Made by a program: the position numbers and the translations under genes. Shown one piece after another: positions 16,282 to 24,427 of a stretch of DNA of 52,062 nt (position 1 is the first letter of the stretch; each line of letters opens with the position of its first letter). Origin of the DNA: a virus; IMG/VR virus record IMGVR_UViG_3300037333_000078, positions 1 to 52,062 of that record. One strand, given 5' to 3'. The notes below the pieces were generated by a model. It was not told the DNA's origin. It saw only the letters and a list, made by a program, of their open reading frames with translations, and did no database searches.

Positions 16282-17703
16282 TTATTTACCCCCATTTAAT
16301 AGTTTTTCAAATAATTCAGAAATTGTTTTTTTAAGGTCTTCTTCACTAACTCTAACTTTAACTACTTCATCAGCATCGCTATCTACTTCTTTTTCAGAAG
16401 GAGATGCTGATTTTTCATCTTCGTTAGAGTTATCTTTAATATCTTCTTTCTCTACTTCTTTATTTTCCAATAAAGAATTTAATTTTTCTTCAACAGATTT
16501 TAGAGATTTTTCAAGTTCTTCATATTCTTTTTGAAGTCTCTCAAGAGTTTCTTTTAATTCCATAGTTTCCCCCAGTATATCAGAAATCTCTTTAATAAGC
16601 TCTTTAGGTTCATAAAGTTTTATAAATTCTTCTTTTAAATCATCATCAAATAATTCCATTGCTTCTTTAAGTGTATATCCTGCTTCTTTATATTCAGGTG
16701 GTTCTTTGTCAAAATCATTCTTATAATGTTTTGCAAGGTGATTATATACAGATTTTTTATCTTCAGCAGGTATACCAACACCCCCTCTCGCTCCCAACAA
16801 TGCTGCCATTGCTGCAACTACTCCACGCCATACAACATAAAAATCACCATTTTCTACCCAGTGATGTGGTAGTTTGTAGCTTGTAAAGTTATCTATTACA
16901 TTAGCATCATACCAACCAAATCCTTTTCTATATTTAACCCAACTTATCTTATCCTTATCACCAGAACCATCAGATGACGCCCATTTTCTTAATGATTCAA
17001 TTGCTTTATTTTTATCCCAAGCACTTGTTTCATCTTTTTTCATATTCTTTGGATGTGCAGAATATGCTACTGCATTTTTAACTTCTATAACATCTTCTTC
17101 CATTGGAATATCTACTAAAATCGTTTTTCCTTTCTCATCACAACTCAAAGAATAAATATTATCTATTCCTTTACTTCTCATTACAAGTAAAGCATTTTGA
17201 TTTGCTGGAACAGGAACTACTGAAATTTCAAGCAATTCAGATTTAGCTATTACTCTATCTGCTATTAAAAGTTTCTCTTTATTCTTTTCATACCATTCTG
17301 GCATTTTTTCTTTTAATACATCAAATTTTTCACCAAACCAACCATCTTTTGAATATACTTCTTTAGCTATAAATCCAATAGATACTGCTTTCATATATCC
17401 ATTATCTACAAGATATTTTACTTTTTGTCCTTCTTCTGTATCTGCAAATTCAATTCCAACCAAAAGTTTTCCATCTTCTTTTCTAATATCTACTGCTTTA
17501 CCAACAGGAAAATCTCTACCATTATGTGCAAAAAGAATAACTGGAGATTTTTCATAATTAGTAGTATCAATGCCATTAACAATCATTACATCTCTGTCTC
17601 TATCTACATCTTCAGTTGATGCTATAAAATAATAAACACCTTTTCCATCTTCTGTTGATTTTACTTCTTTTAGATAAGTAAATTTATTCAGGCTTTTTTG
17701 CAT
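16282..17703 (-). CDS. Prohead protease with inserted domain and coiled-coil tail
   Basis: A 473-residue protein. Residues 1-200 are the HK97 prohead protease domain: FIASTEDVDRDRDVM, catalytic His in FAHNG, Ser in MKAVSIGF, and the closing ISVVPVPANQNALL. Residues about 225-345 hold a second domain with KWASSDGSGDKDKISW, YKLPHHW, WRGVVAAMAALLGARGG and HLAKHY. This module recurs in phage prohead proteases, but I know no function for it. Residues 375-440 are a Glu/Lys coiled coil that may act as internal scaffold. The start ATG 17703 has GAGGTT upstream and lies below a consensus promoter. The protease matures the capsid and delta domain. Confidence 0.88.
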   Translation of the reverse strand: MQKSLNKFTYLKEVKSTEDGKGVYYFIASTEDVDRDRDVMIVNGIDTTNYEKSPVILFAHNGRDFPVGKAVDIRKEDGKLLVGIEFADTEEGQKVKYLVDNGYMKAVSIGFIAKEVYSKDGWFGEKFDVLKEKMPEWYEKNKEKLLIADRVIAKSELLEISVVPVPANQNALLVMRSKGIDNIYSLSCDEKGKTILVDIPMEEDVIEVKNAVAYSAHPKNMKKDETSAWDKNKAIESLRKWASSDGSGDKDKISWVKYRKGFGWYDANVIDNFTSYKLPHHWVENGDFYVVWRGVVAAMAALLGARGGVGIPAEDKKSVYNHLAKHYKNDFDKEPPEYKEAGYTLKEAMELFDDDLKEEFIKLYEPKELIKEISDILGETMELKETLERLQKEYEELEKSLKSVEEKLNSLLENKEVEKEDIKDNSNEDEKSASPSEKEVDSDADEVVKVRVSEEDLKKTISELFEKLLNGGK

Positions 17704-17762
17704 TTTAACCTCACTAATTATATTTGTATGATAAATTAATAATTTTATATTCTCTGAATTAA

Positions 17763-17790
17763 ATTATATACAATTTTTTAAAATTGTCAA
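17763..17790 (-). promoter_or_regulatory. Consensus promoter for protease, capsid and tail tube genes
   Basis: On the minus strand TTGACA (17785-17790), a 16-base spacer and TATAAT (17763-17768) match the sigma-70 consensus in all 12 positions. The -35 contains the TGA stop of the MuF-like gene. Transcription would start near 17756, about 50 bases before the protease ATG. Confidence 0.85.
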
Positions 17791-18524
17791 GTATTTATAT
17801 TCTCTTTTAAGCAAATAAGAATTGCTCTTGAATTAGGGTGAAGCGGAGGGAATTGTCCAGAAATATTATCTTCTGGAATTACAAAAGGCTCTAAATAAAA
17901 TTTAATTTGTCCATTTATTTTTTTAGTTTTTGAGTAAGGCGAATTAAAACAAGCAATTATTTTCTTCCAAACATATCCTTGTAATACCATATAAGTAAAA
18001 TATGCAAAATTATATGCACGATAGACTTCTGTTAAAGCTATTTCTTTAGAACGCCAACCTTTACAATCTGAATTATAATAATCATTAACTTGATTTATAA
18101 ATTCTTCCTTTGTTATATCACCTACTGAATATTGTTGAAATAATCTATTCAGCTTTTTTATAGTAGTAACATCAATTTCTTGTGATATTGTATTAATAGT
18201 TTCTGATATATATTTCTCTACAAACATTTTTAATATATCTTCTGAATATTCTGTATCACTTTCTGCTGATGCTCTCTTTAATGCTTTCTTAAAAATATTT
18301 ATTATTTGTTCTGAATAAAGTTTTACAAAATCACTAATATATTTATCTCTATCATAAAAAGTATAAAAAGAAACATTATCATTTTTAATATTTTTTATAA
18401 CTTCCTTTTGTTGTCTTGAAAAATAACCACGAAGTTTAGAATTAAAATCTTTTATAATCGGTGATAAAGATAAATAAACAGCCATACATAATTCTCTTTC
18501 TTTGCTTTTTAATACATAACTCAT
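17787..18524 (-). CDS. MuF-like minor head protein
   Basis: A 245-residue protein directly after portal (stop and start abut), the usual place of SPP1 gp7/Mu gpF-type proteins. The second half has the family layout: EIALTEVYRAYNFAYFTYM, then W-KKIIAC, NGQ, PFVIP, and a final PPLHPNSRAILIC. Such proteins are packed in the head in few copies and act in assembly or DNA ejection. The His-Pro-Asn motif is kept, while the usual following Cys is Ser. The N-terminal 110 residues are helical. No fused toxin domain is seen. Confidence 0.8.
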   Translation of the reverse strand: MSYVLKSKERELCMAVYLSLSPIIKDFNSKLRGYFSRQQKEVIKNIKNDNVSFYTFYDRDKYISDFVKLYSEQIINIFKKALKRASAESDTEYSEDILKMFVEKYISETINTISQEIDVTTIKKLNRLFQQYSVGDITKEEFINQVNDYYNSDCKGWRSKEIALTEVYRAYNFAYFTYMVLQGYVWKKIIACFNSPYSKTKKINGQIKFYLEPFVIPEDNISGQFPPLHPNSRAILICLKENINT

Positions 18525-19823
18525 TTATTCTCCAATCATACTATTTATTGCTTTATCTATCTGATATATTTCTTGTAATATTTTATTAGCATCTTGAACT
18601 GCTGTTCCTTCATCACTTTGAGTAGGTCTTCCAATAGGGTGATTAAGTGCAGGAACTAATTGTTCACCTATTTCATCTTCTAAAGGTTCAAATCCAAGTA
18701 ACTTCCTTGCTTCATTAACTGTTAATACACCAAAAGTTAAACCTACTTTTGCTTTTTGAACTTGTAATTCTTCATCTTCTGGAATAGGATTTTTAAATTC
18801 TATTTTATATTCATCAGCTTTTAATTTAGGTAATATTTTGTTATTAAATAATGATTGTAATTTAACAAGTTTAGGTTTTATACAATCTCTTGCAAAAATA
18901 ACATTTTGTTCGTGTGCTGATGACCTATTTATATTTTCTGTAATTCCAAGTTTAAAAGGTGGAACTTTAAATACAGATAAAATATCATTCCTTGTCCAAT
19001 TTGATTGCTCTATAAAATCTTTATTATTTGGATTTATTGATAATTCCTGATATTTTAATCCACCCCATAATACTGCTATTTCCCATCCTTTTTCTACTCC
19101 TTGATGCTTTGCTTTCCATCTCTTTTCAAGTAAATCTGCTTGTGCTGGAGATAACTTCTCTTCTGTTGTTAAAATACCTTGTGGAACTGCACCATTCCTA
19201 TAAAAATTCCTTGCATATTTTTTAGCAAAATAATGTATATCAAATTCAAGTAAAACTTTAGATAAAGGTGATTCGCCACGATTTATTCTTTCAGGTGATG
19301 GAATAAAATCATAAATAATTTCATCAGGTGTCCATTTAATACTATCAGTAGGGTCTGTTAAATCTTTATATCCTATTATTTCAAGACCTGTCTTTTTATC
19401 AAATACAGGTTCTATCATAAAAGATGGAATTGGATATAATTGAACAGGACGACCTAATTTATCTCTTGCTATATAAATATATCGCTCTCCAAAAATTTCC
19501 ATCATTACAGTTAAAATATAAATAAAATCATACCAATCCATATAAGGATTAGGATTTTTTAGGAGTTTATAAATATAATCGTTAGTTCCTTCTTCTAATA
19601 ATTTATCTTTCTTAAATAACTTATATTCATTTTGTGCAATTGTATTAGCTATCAGTGTAATACAAGCATATACAATAGAGATATTTCCATGAATTACTAA
19701 ATCTCTTTTTGTTGCTCCATCTGCTAATCCTTTTTCTCTCCTACTTAAATTGAAAATCCAATCAATAGTTTTTAAACCTATCTCACTTCCACTATTATAT
19801 AAATCAGAAGTTTCTATTTTCAT
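18525..19823 (-). CDS. Portal protein, HK97 family
   Basis: A 432-residue portal of the HK97 gp3 type. Typical parts are SIVYACITLIANTIAQ near residues 50-65, YDFIYILTVMMEIFGERYIYI, PDEIIYDFIP, the GESPLSKVL helix, FYRNGAVPQGILTTEEKL, and a C-terminal NEARKLLGFEPLED. Portals form the dodecameric DNA gate and bind terminase. The ATG 19823 has AAGAGG upstream. The transcript leader before it holds a highly structured element (19849-19931). The gene is followed without a gap by the MuF-like gene. Confidence 0.93.
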   Translation of the reverse strand: MKIETSDLYNSGSEIGLKTIDWIFNLSRREKGLADGATKRDLVIHGNISIVYACITLIANTIAQNEYKLFKKDKLLEEGTNDYIYKLLKNPNPYMDWYDFIYILTVMMEIFGERYIYIARDKLGRPVQLYPIPSFMIEPVFDKKTGLEIIGYKDLTDPTDSIKWTPDEIIYDFIPSPERINRGESPLSKVLLEFDIHYFAKKYARNFYRNGAVPQGILTTEEKLSPAQADLLEKRWKAKHQGVEKGWEIAVLWGGLKYQELSINPNNKDFIEQSNWTRNDILSVFKVPPFKLGITENINRSSAHEQNVIFARDCIKPKLVKLQSLFNNKILPKLKADEYKIEFKNPIPEDEELQVQKAKVGLTFGVLTVNEARKLLGFEPLEDEIGEQLVPALNHPIGRPTQSDEGTAVQDANKILQEIYQIDKAINSMIGE

Positions 19824-19848
19824 TCTATACCTCTTATAATATTGATTT

Positions 19849-19931
19849 CGGTATCAGGACGGGAGTAGGCAGGGGTCTACTCCCATTCACAGGACGGTTG
19901 GTAATGTCCTGTGTCCTGATACCGCCCCTGC
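19849..19931 (-). ncRNA. Three-way-junction RNA element with pseudoknot in the portal leader
   Basis: This GC-rich 83-base element stands in very AT-rich surroundings. An outer 12-bp perfect stem (19849-19860 with 19913-19924) encloses two hairpins. Hairpin A is an 8-bp stem (19861-19868 with 19877-19884). Hairpin B is a 7-8-bp stem (88-95 with 106-113 of 198xx/199xx). The loop of hairpin A, GCAGGGG on plus (19869-19875), is fully complementary to CCCCTGC (19925-19931) right beside the outer stem, so a 7-bp pseudoknot is possible. CAGGAC and GTCCTG each occur twice, allowing an alternative pairing. It lies between promoter elements and the portal ribosome site, with no T run after it. I match it to no known RNA family. 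It could be a leader regulator, a stable small RNA or a DNA-level site. Confidence 0.7.
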
Positions 19932-19950
19932 TAATATGATATAATGTATT

Positions 19951-19991
19951 ATTATACACTTTAATAATATGTCAATAGATAAAAATGTCAA
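19951..19991 (-). promoter_or_regulatory. Promoter region for the head genes
   Basis: Two minus-strand TTGACA boxes (19986-19991 and 19970-19975) lie after the terminase stop. The first has TATTAT (19964-19969) at a 16-base spacing. A perfect TATAAT (19951-19956) is also present but sits 13 bases from the second box. A start within this region would place the structured RNA at the 5' end of the portal transcript. Confidence 0.55.
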
Positions 19992-19994
19992 CTA

Positions 19995-21401
19995 TTAAAT
20001 AATTCCAACAGCCATAGTAACAGGGCAAAACCTCAATGCTACTGCTACAGCTCTATCTGGGCTTTCACCTAATTTTCCTTTCTTTAATTGTTTAAATGGT
20101 ATTAATTTAAATCTTCCTTCACTATCAAAATCATAACTAATAGACATTAATTGTCTTTTAAGTTTATCATCATAAGGTAGTTTAATTAATCTATCTCTCA
20201 ATACATTCCTTAAATGGAAAAACATCTCAGTAGCTATATTTGCATACTTCTCTTTTTCTAAAGCATTTTGAGAAAAGTTAACAGGATATACATTTGTATA
20301 ACCAAGTTCTAATAATCTATCTGCTACACCACGACCTTCACCTGTTGCATCAACTATTATATAAGAATTATGCTGGTTTATATCTACTTTATATTCTTTT
20401 GCTATATTATTTATCAATCCTACTGCACCCATTATATCGTTTTTCTGTGATGTAACCATTTCAACACAATTAAATCCTTTCCATACGCAAATAACTGTTT
20501 CATCATCACCCATAGATGCTATGTCTGCTGTTATATAAATCTCATTTTCATTTTCTTTCACATTTTTATTTGTCATTGCATATTCTATATCTGCTATATT
20601 AAACATTCCCATATCTGATTCTTCTGGAAATATTCCAAGAATTTTTGCTTTATAATAAGCACTATCTTTTCCATATTTTAACTCTACTTCTTCTACATAT
20701 TCAGGTGTAGGTAAAACTTTTCTTAAAATTTTAGCATATTTTTCTGGAATTTCATTAATTTCATTAGTAAATAAAGGCGTATCAAAAACAGATATTCTTA
20801 CTTTATAATATGATGGATTAAATAATGTCCTATAAAACTCACCTTCAGGTCTTAAAGGATTTCCTATCATCAATCTATAATTAATACCACCTGTAATATT
20901 TCCATCTAAAGCATCTATAACCCAATCTTCTATTCCTGAACTTTCCTCAAGCACTTGAAATTGATATAAAGAATGTAAACCTTGCAATGCTTCAATTTTT
21001 CTGGCTGATAATACTTCTGCCCAATGTGTTCCTTTTGTTATCTGCCATTTCGTTGAAGTTATTTCGCCTCTTAATTGAATTCTTGATTTATAATACATAT
21101 CTACAACATTTCGCCATACAGTTCTTAAACAAGAACGAAAATTAGGACTAACTATTGGAATAATCATACTATCTCTTGTATTTAACATATAACTAACTAA
21201 ATTAGCTACAAGAAATGTTTTTCCTGAACCTGTGCAAGAATAAACTGCTACTTTTTTATATTTTACAAGTGCTAATGCTATCTCTCTTTGCTTTGACCAT
21301 AGATAAGAATCGTGAACAATTCTGGCATAATATACCGGGTCATTAACTAATTTCTCAATCACTTCAACAGGTAATTCTGTTATATCTATTTTATTACTCA
21401 C
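19995..21401 (-). CDS. terL: Terminase large subunit
   Basis: A 468-residue packaging ATPase/nuclease. The N-terminal ATPase half has an adenine-side motif WSKQREIALAL, Walker A SCTGSGKT, and Walker B-like QFQVLEESSGI, where the usual Asp of DE is Glu. IGNPLRPEGEF follows as the coupling region. The C-terminal RNase H-type nuclease has ITADIASMGDDETV, IIVDATGEGRGVADRL and a late Asp in GESPDRAVAVAL. The enzyme drives DNA into the prohead and cuts it. RNase HI lies just upstream and the portal downstream. No recognisable small subunit precedes it. It ends with tandem stops TAA TAG. Confidence 0.92.
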   Translation of the reverse strand: MSNKIDITELPVEVIEKLVNDPVYYARIVHDSYLWSKQREIALALVKYKKVAVYSCTGSGKTFLVANLVSYMLNTRDSMIIPIVSPNFRSCLRTVWRNVVDMYYKSRIQLRGEITSTKWQITKGTHWAEVLSARKIEALQGLHSLYQFQVLEESSGIEDWVIDALDGNITGGINYRLMIGNPLRPEGEFYRTLFNPSYYKVRISVFDTPLFTNEINEIPEKYAKILRKVLPTPEYVEEVELKYGKDSAYYKAKILGIFPEESDMGMFNIADIEYAMTNKNVKENENEIYITADIASMGDDETVICVWKGFNCVEMVTSQKNDIMGAVGLINNIAKEYKVDINQHNSYIIVDATGEGRGVADRLLELGYTNVYPVNFSQNALEKEKYANIATEMFFHLRNVLRDRLIKLPYDDKLKRQLMSISYDFDSEGRFKLIPFKQLKKGKLGESPDRAVAVALRFCPVTMAVGII

Positions 21402-21403
21402 AT

Positions 21404-21823
21404 TTAACTCCTTGCTATATTAGCTAATAAATCTGCCCTGTCATTAAAAGGATTATTTGAATGTCCTTTTATCCAAACAATTGATGTTTTACAATTTATA
21501 CTATTTCTTAAATCTATTATTTCATCTATTAAATATTTGTTTTTTCTATATCGCCATTTACCATTCAATACTTTTACAGAATATAAACTATCAGACACTA
21601 TAATTGCTTTATATATCTTATCTTCATAATCCTTAACTAATTCTAAAGCACGATAAATTGCTATTAATTCACCTTGATTAACTGTTATATTCTGTATTTG
21701 TTCTATATACTCACATAATATTATTCCTTTTCTATCTACTACACAATAAGCAATTCCACATAAATTTGAATGATTTGTTTTACTTGCATCTGTGTATATC
21801 CATATTTTTCTTGGAAAACACAT
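21404..21823 (-). CDS. rnhA: Ribonuclease HI
   Basis: A 139-residue RNase HI. Catalytic acids are visible in IYTDAS (Asp), NQGELIAIYRAL (Glu), VSDSLYSV (Asp) and NDRADLLA (Asp), with the conserved IKGHS before the last. It removes RNA from RNA-DNA hybrids, for example primers or origin transcripts. The ATG at 21823 is chosen because AAAGGAGATTTA precedes it; a longer reading from 21862 has no such site. The length is normal for the basic enzyme without a hybrid-binding domain. Its location in the packaging/recombination operon rather than with the polymerase is noteworthy. Confidence 0.9.
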   Translation of the reverse strand: MCFPRKIWIYTDASKTNHSNLCGIAYCVVDRKGIILCEYIEQIQNITVNQGELIAIYRALELVKDYEDKIYKAIIVSDSLYSVKVLNGKWRYRKNKYLIDEIIDLRNSINCKTSIVWIKGHSNNPFNDRADLLANIARS

Positions 21824-21837
21824 TAAATCTCCTTTAT

Positions 21838-22098
21838 TCAAAATCCTATAAATGAAATCCAATCTCTTGTATTTATACCATAAGGTGAAGACATTTTAAC
21901 TTCTCTTATTTTCTTCAATCTATCATAATTAACATTATATGTATAATAATATTTATCATCACCAAACTCTTGTGTTATATTATCAATTCTTTTGTTAATG
22001 CGTTCAGCAGTATTTATCATATTATCAATTTTCTTAATAGCTTTATCTAATTTATTAATTACCAACTCTAACTTATCATAAATATTTTCATCCACCAT
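21838..22098 (-). CDS. Small helical protein of unknown function
   Basis: An 86-residue protein with a helical first half (KLELVINKLDKAIKKIDNMI, heptad-like, with MINTAERINKRIDNI following) and a Tyr-rich second half ending NTRDWISFIGF. It starts at ATG 22098, overlapping the previous stop as TGATG, with GGAGAATTG upstream. I recognise no family. The location just upstream of RNase HI and terminase makes a packaging accessory role possible, but no helix-turn-helix is clear. Confidence 0.6.
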   Translation of the reverse strand: MVDENIYDKLELVINKLDKAIKKIDNMINTAERINKRIDNITQEFGDDKYYYTYNVNYDRLKKIREVKMSSPYGINTRDWISFIGF

Positions 22099-22799
22099 CA
22101 ATTCTCCTTTATTTGTTGTCTTTGCTTATTCCAATTTTCTTCTATCTTCTCTATTTCCTTTTCTTCTAATTCTTCAATCTCTTTATAAGCATTTAAAATA
22201 TCTTCTATTGTTAGTTCTACTTCTTGATTATTTTCTTGCTCTTCTAATTTCTCTAATGCTTTTACATAATCAATAAGTTTAGCAGTAAGCTCAAGATAGG
22301 AATTTTGTGCTTTCCAATAATCTACACTTCCACTATCAAATAAATCCATATCTTTTCTAATTCTTGTAATTATTGATAATAAATCCTTAATCTTAAATAC
22401 AAGCAATTTCTTTGTATTAACATTTCCATCTTCTGATATAATTTCAGAAATAATTTGTTCATCTTGTTTAACTTCTTCAGAAAGTTTAGATGGAAAGAAA
22501 AATCTTAATTGAGAATTAATTAAATCCATTCCTTTCACAAGTGATTTATATACTGTCATTAATTCATTTACATCTTCTATTGCTTCTACTTCTATTTCAA
22601 GTCTCTCTTCAATTTTCTTTAAAATATTTATTAATAAAAACAATCTTTTTAATGTTAATTTGTATGCATATACTTTGAAACTTTGAGTTATATCTCTGAA
22701 ATCTTCATTATCTTCAAGGCTGTCTAATTCAACCATAAATTCTTTTACTTTTACTTCTAAATCTTGTAATACTGTCAATTTTTGTTCTTTGTTGCTCAT
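22098..22799 (-). CDS. Helical acidic protein; possible small-terminase candidate
   Basis: A 233-residue, almost entirely helical, Glu/Lys/Leu-rich protein. A coiled-coil C-terminus is visible at about 195-225 (KEIEELEEKEIEKIEENW). It lies between SbcC and the genes leading to terminase. No catalytic motif is seen. Since no typical TerS exists in the window, this size and helix content make it one candidate; a partner of the SbcCD complex is another. Its start at 22799 abuts the SbcC stop. I do not recognise the family. Confidence 0.55.
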   Translation of the reverse strand: MSNKEQKLTVLQDLEVKVKEFMVELDSLEDNEDFRDITQSFKVYAYKLTLKRLFLLINILKKIEERLEIEVEAIEDVNELMTVYKSLVKGMDLINSQLRFFFPSKLSEEVKQDEQIISEIISEDGNVNTKKLLVFKIKDLLSIITRIRKDMDLFDSGSVDYWKAQNSYLELTAKLIDYVKALEKLEEQENNQEVELTIEDILNAYKEIEELEEKEIEKIEENWNKQRQQIKEN

Positions 22800-24427
22800 T
22801 ATTCCCTCACAATTTTTGAAACACCGTCTTCTTTTTCTACATAAATAACATCTGAAAAGAATGACTTTAAATTTTCATTATGTGAAATAAAATAAACTGC
22901 TTTATTGTCAAATAAGTCATTTATATAATTCAATATATTAAATAAAGATTTTTCGTCAAGTCCATCTGCTACTTCATCAAATACACGAATGTTTATATCA
23001 AAATTATTTATCATTGATATAAAATCACTAAAAGCTATCTGAAATGCAAAATCAAGCCTTCTTTTCTCTCCACCAGACAAATTATCATAATTAATTCCTT
23101 TAACTACCAATCCTTGCATTTTATCATCAATTTCTATCTTTATATCTTTATTTTCTGGAAATAATTGTTCTACAATTGAACTTAATATTTGATTATAAAC
23201 ATCTATATAATTTATTAAAAGAATCGTTCTTAATTCACCTGATGGTTTAACTAAATTATAAAATTCTTTATATCTACCATAATCAAACTCTTTATCAACT
23301 AAAATTTCTTCAACTTCTTTTACTTGCCTCTCTAATTCTCTACATTTTTCTTCTATTTCTTCTAACTTCTTAACTGCTTCTTTGTTTTTATTATATTTAG
23401 TTACAAGCAAATACAAATCTTTCTTTTTTTCTTGCAATTCGCTTTCAATTTCCTGCTTTATCTTTTTCAGCTCATTTAATTCATCTTGCTTATCAAAAAC
23501 AAATTCTTTATTTATTAAATTTTCTAAAGTTTTTATCCTATCTCTTATAAAATCAATATTATCAATTTTCTGCTTACATAATGGACAAACACCTTTTGAT
23601 AATTTCTTTAATTGAGATAATTCCATCTTATATCTTGCTTGTTCCATTGTGAAATTAGATTTCTTAATATTAAACTCTTCTTCCAACTTACTTATTTTTT
23701 CATTCAATTGAGATAAATAATGTTCTGCATCATTAATATCGTCTTGTAATCTTTCTATATCTATCTGAACCTGTTTATCGTCTATCTCAACATAATCCAA
23801 AATACTTGATTTTTTACCTTCATAAAATGATAAATCTTGTTTTAATAGATTATATTTTTCTTTCAGTTCTTCCATTTCTCCTTCTAATAATTTAACTTTC
23901 AATTTAACATTCTTTTCAACTTCACTAAAATTTGCATCTACAAGATTTGAAAAATACTCTTTCCTTTTAGACGGTGTTAAACTTGATAACTTTATAGTTA
24001 ATCCTTGTTTATAAATTATTGATGATATAAAATTATCATATGATAATGTAAAAATTTTATTAATAAATTCTTGTGTTTGTTTCTTTGTATGAAAAGTTAT
24101 ATATTCGCCATTTCTATACAATTCAAGTTTATTTTTATATACCTTATGATTAAAATACCTAATTATCTTATACAAATCATTGTTATAGATAAACTCTAAC
24201 TCTACATAGGTATCATCTGTTCCATATCTCTGATAATTCCTATCTGCTTTTCCATAAATTGCGAATACTACTGCATCAAATAAAGATGATTTTCCAGCAC
24301 CATTAGAAAACGATACTTGACTATCTTTATTTCTTCCAAGTATCAAATACTTGCCTTCTTGAAAAGAAAATTCCTCATCTTCAAATGACAAAAAATTATG
24401 CAGTTTTATTTTTTGCAAATCAATCAT
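22799..24427 (-). CDS. sbcC: SbcC/Rad50-type recombination ATPase (gp46-like)
   Basis: A 542-residue SMC-like ATPase. Walker A is in NGAGKSSLFDAVVFAIYGK (about 40-60). Two coiled-coil arms flank a zinc hook, GVCPLCKQKID (about 275). The signature YDNLSGGEKRRLDFAF and Walker B IRVFDEVADGLDE lie near the C-terminus, followed by a His-switch SHNEN. With SbcD it resects and processes DNA ends. The arms are short compared with bacterial SbcC, as in phage gp46. ATG 24427 is preferred, with GGAGG upstream; it overlaps the end of sbcD by eight bases. Confidence 0.92.
   Translation of the reverse strand: MIDLQKIKLHNFLSFEDEEFSFQEGKYLILGRNKDSQVSFSNGAGKSSLFDAVVFAIYGKADRNYQRYGTDDTYVELEFIYNNDLYKIIRYFNHKVYKNKLELYRNGEYITFHTKKQTQEFINKIFTLSYDNFISSIIYKQGLTIKLSSLTPSKRKEYFSNLVDANFSEVEKNVKLKVKLLEGEMEELKEKYNLLKQDLSFYEGKKSSILDYVEIDDKQVQIDIERLQDDINDAEHYLSQLNEKISKLEEEFNIKKSNFTMEQARYKMELSQLKKLSKGVCPLCKQKIDNIDFIRDRIKTLENLINKEFVFDKQDELNELKKIKQEIESELQEKKKDLYLLVTKYNKNKEAVKKLEEIEEKCRELERQVKEVEEILVDKEFDYGRYKEFYNLVKPSGELRTILLINYIDVYNQILSSIVEQLFPENKDIKIEIDDKMQGLVVKGINYDNLSGGEKRRLDFAFQIAFSDFISMINNFDINIRVFDEVADGLDEKSLFNILNYINDLFDNKAVYFISHNENLKSFFSDVIYVEKEDGVSKIVRE

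Noticed and set aside
19849-19931. HDV-like or hammerhead self-cleaving ribozyme
   Set aside because: The pseudoknot partner lies inside a hairpin loop, unlike the HDV topology, and the hammerhead core (CUGANGA...GAAA with stems) is absent on both strands.
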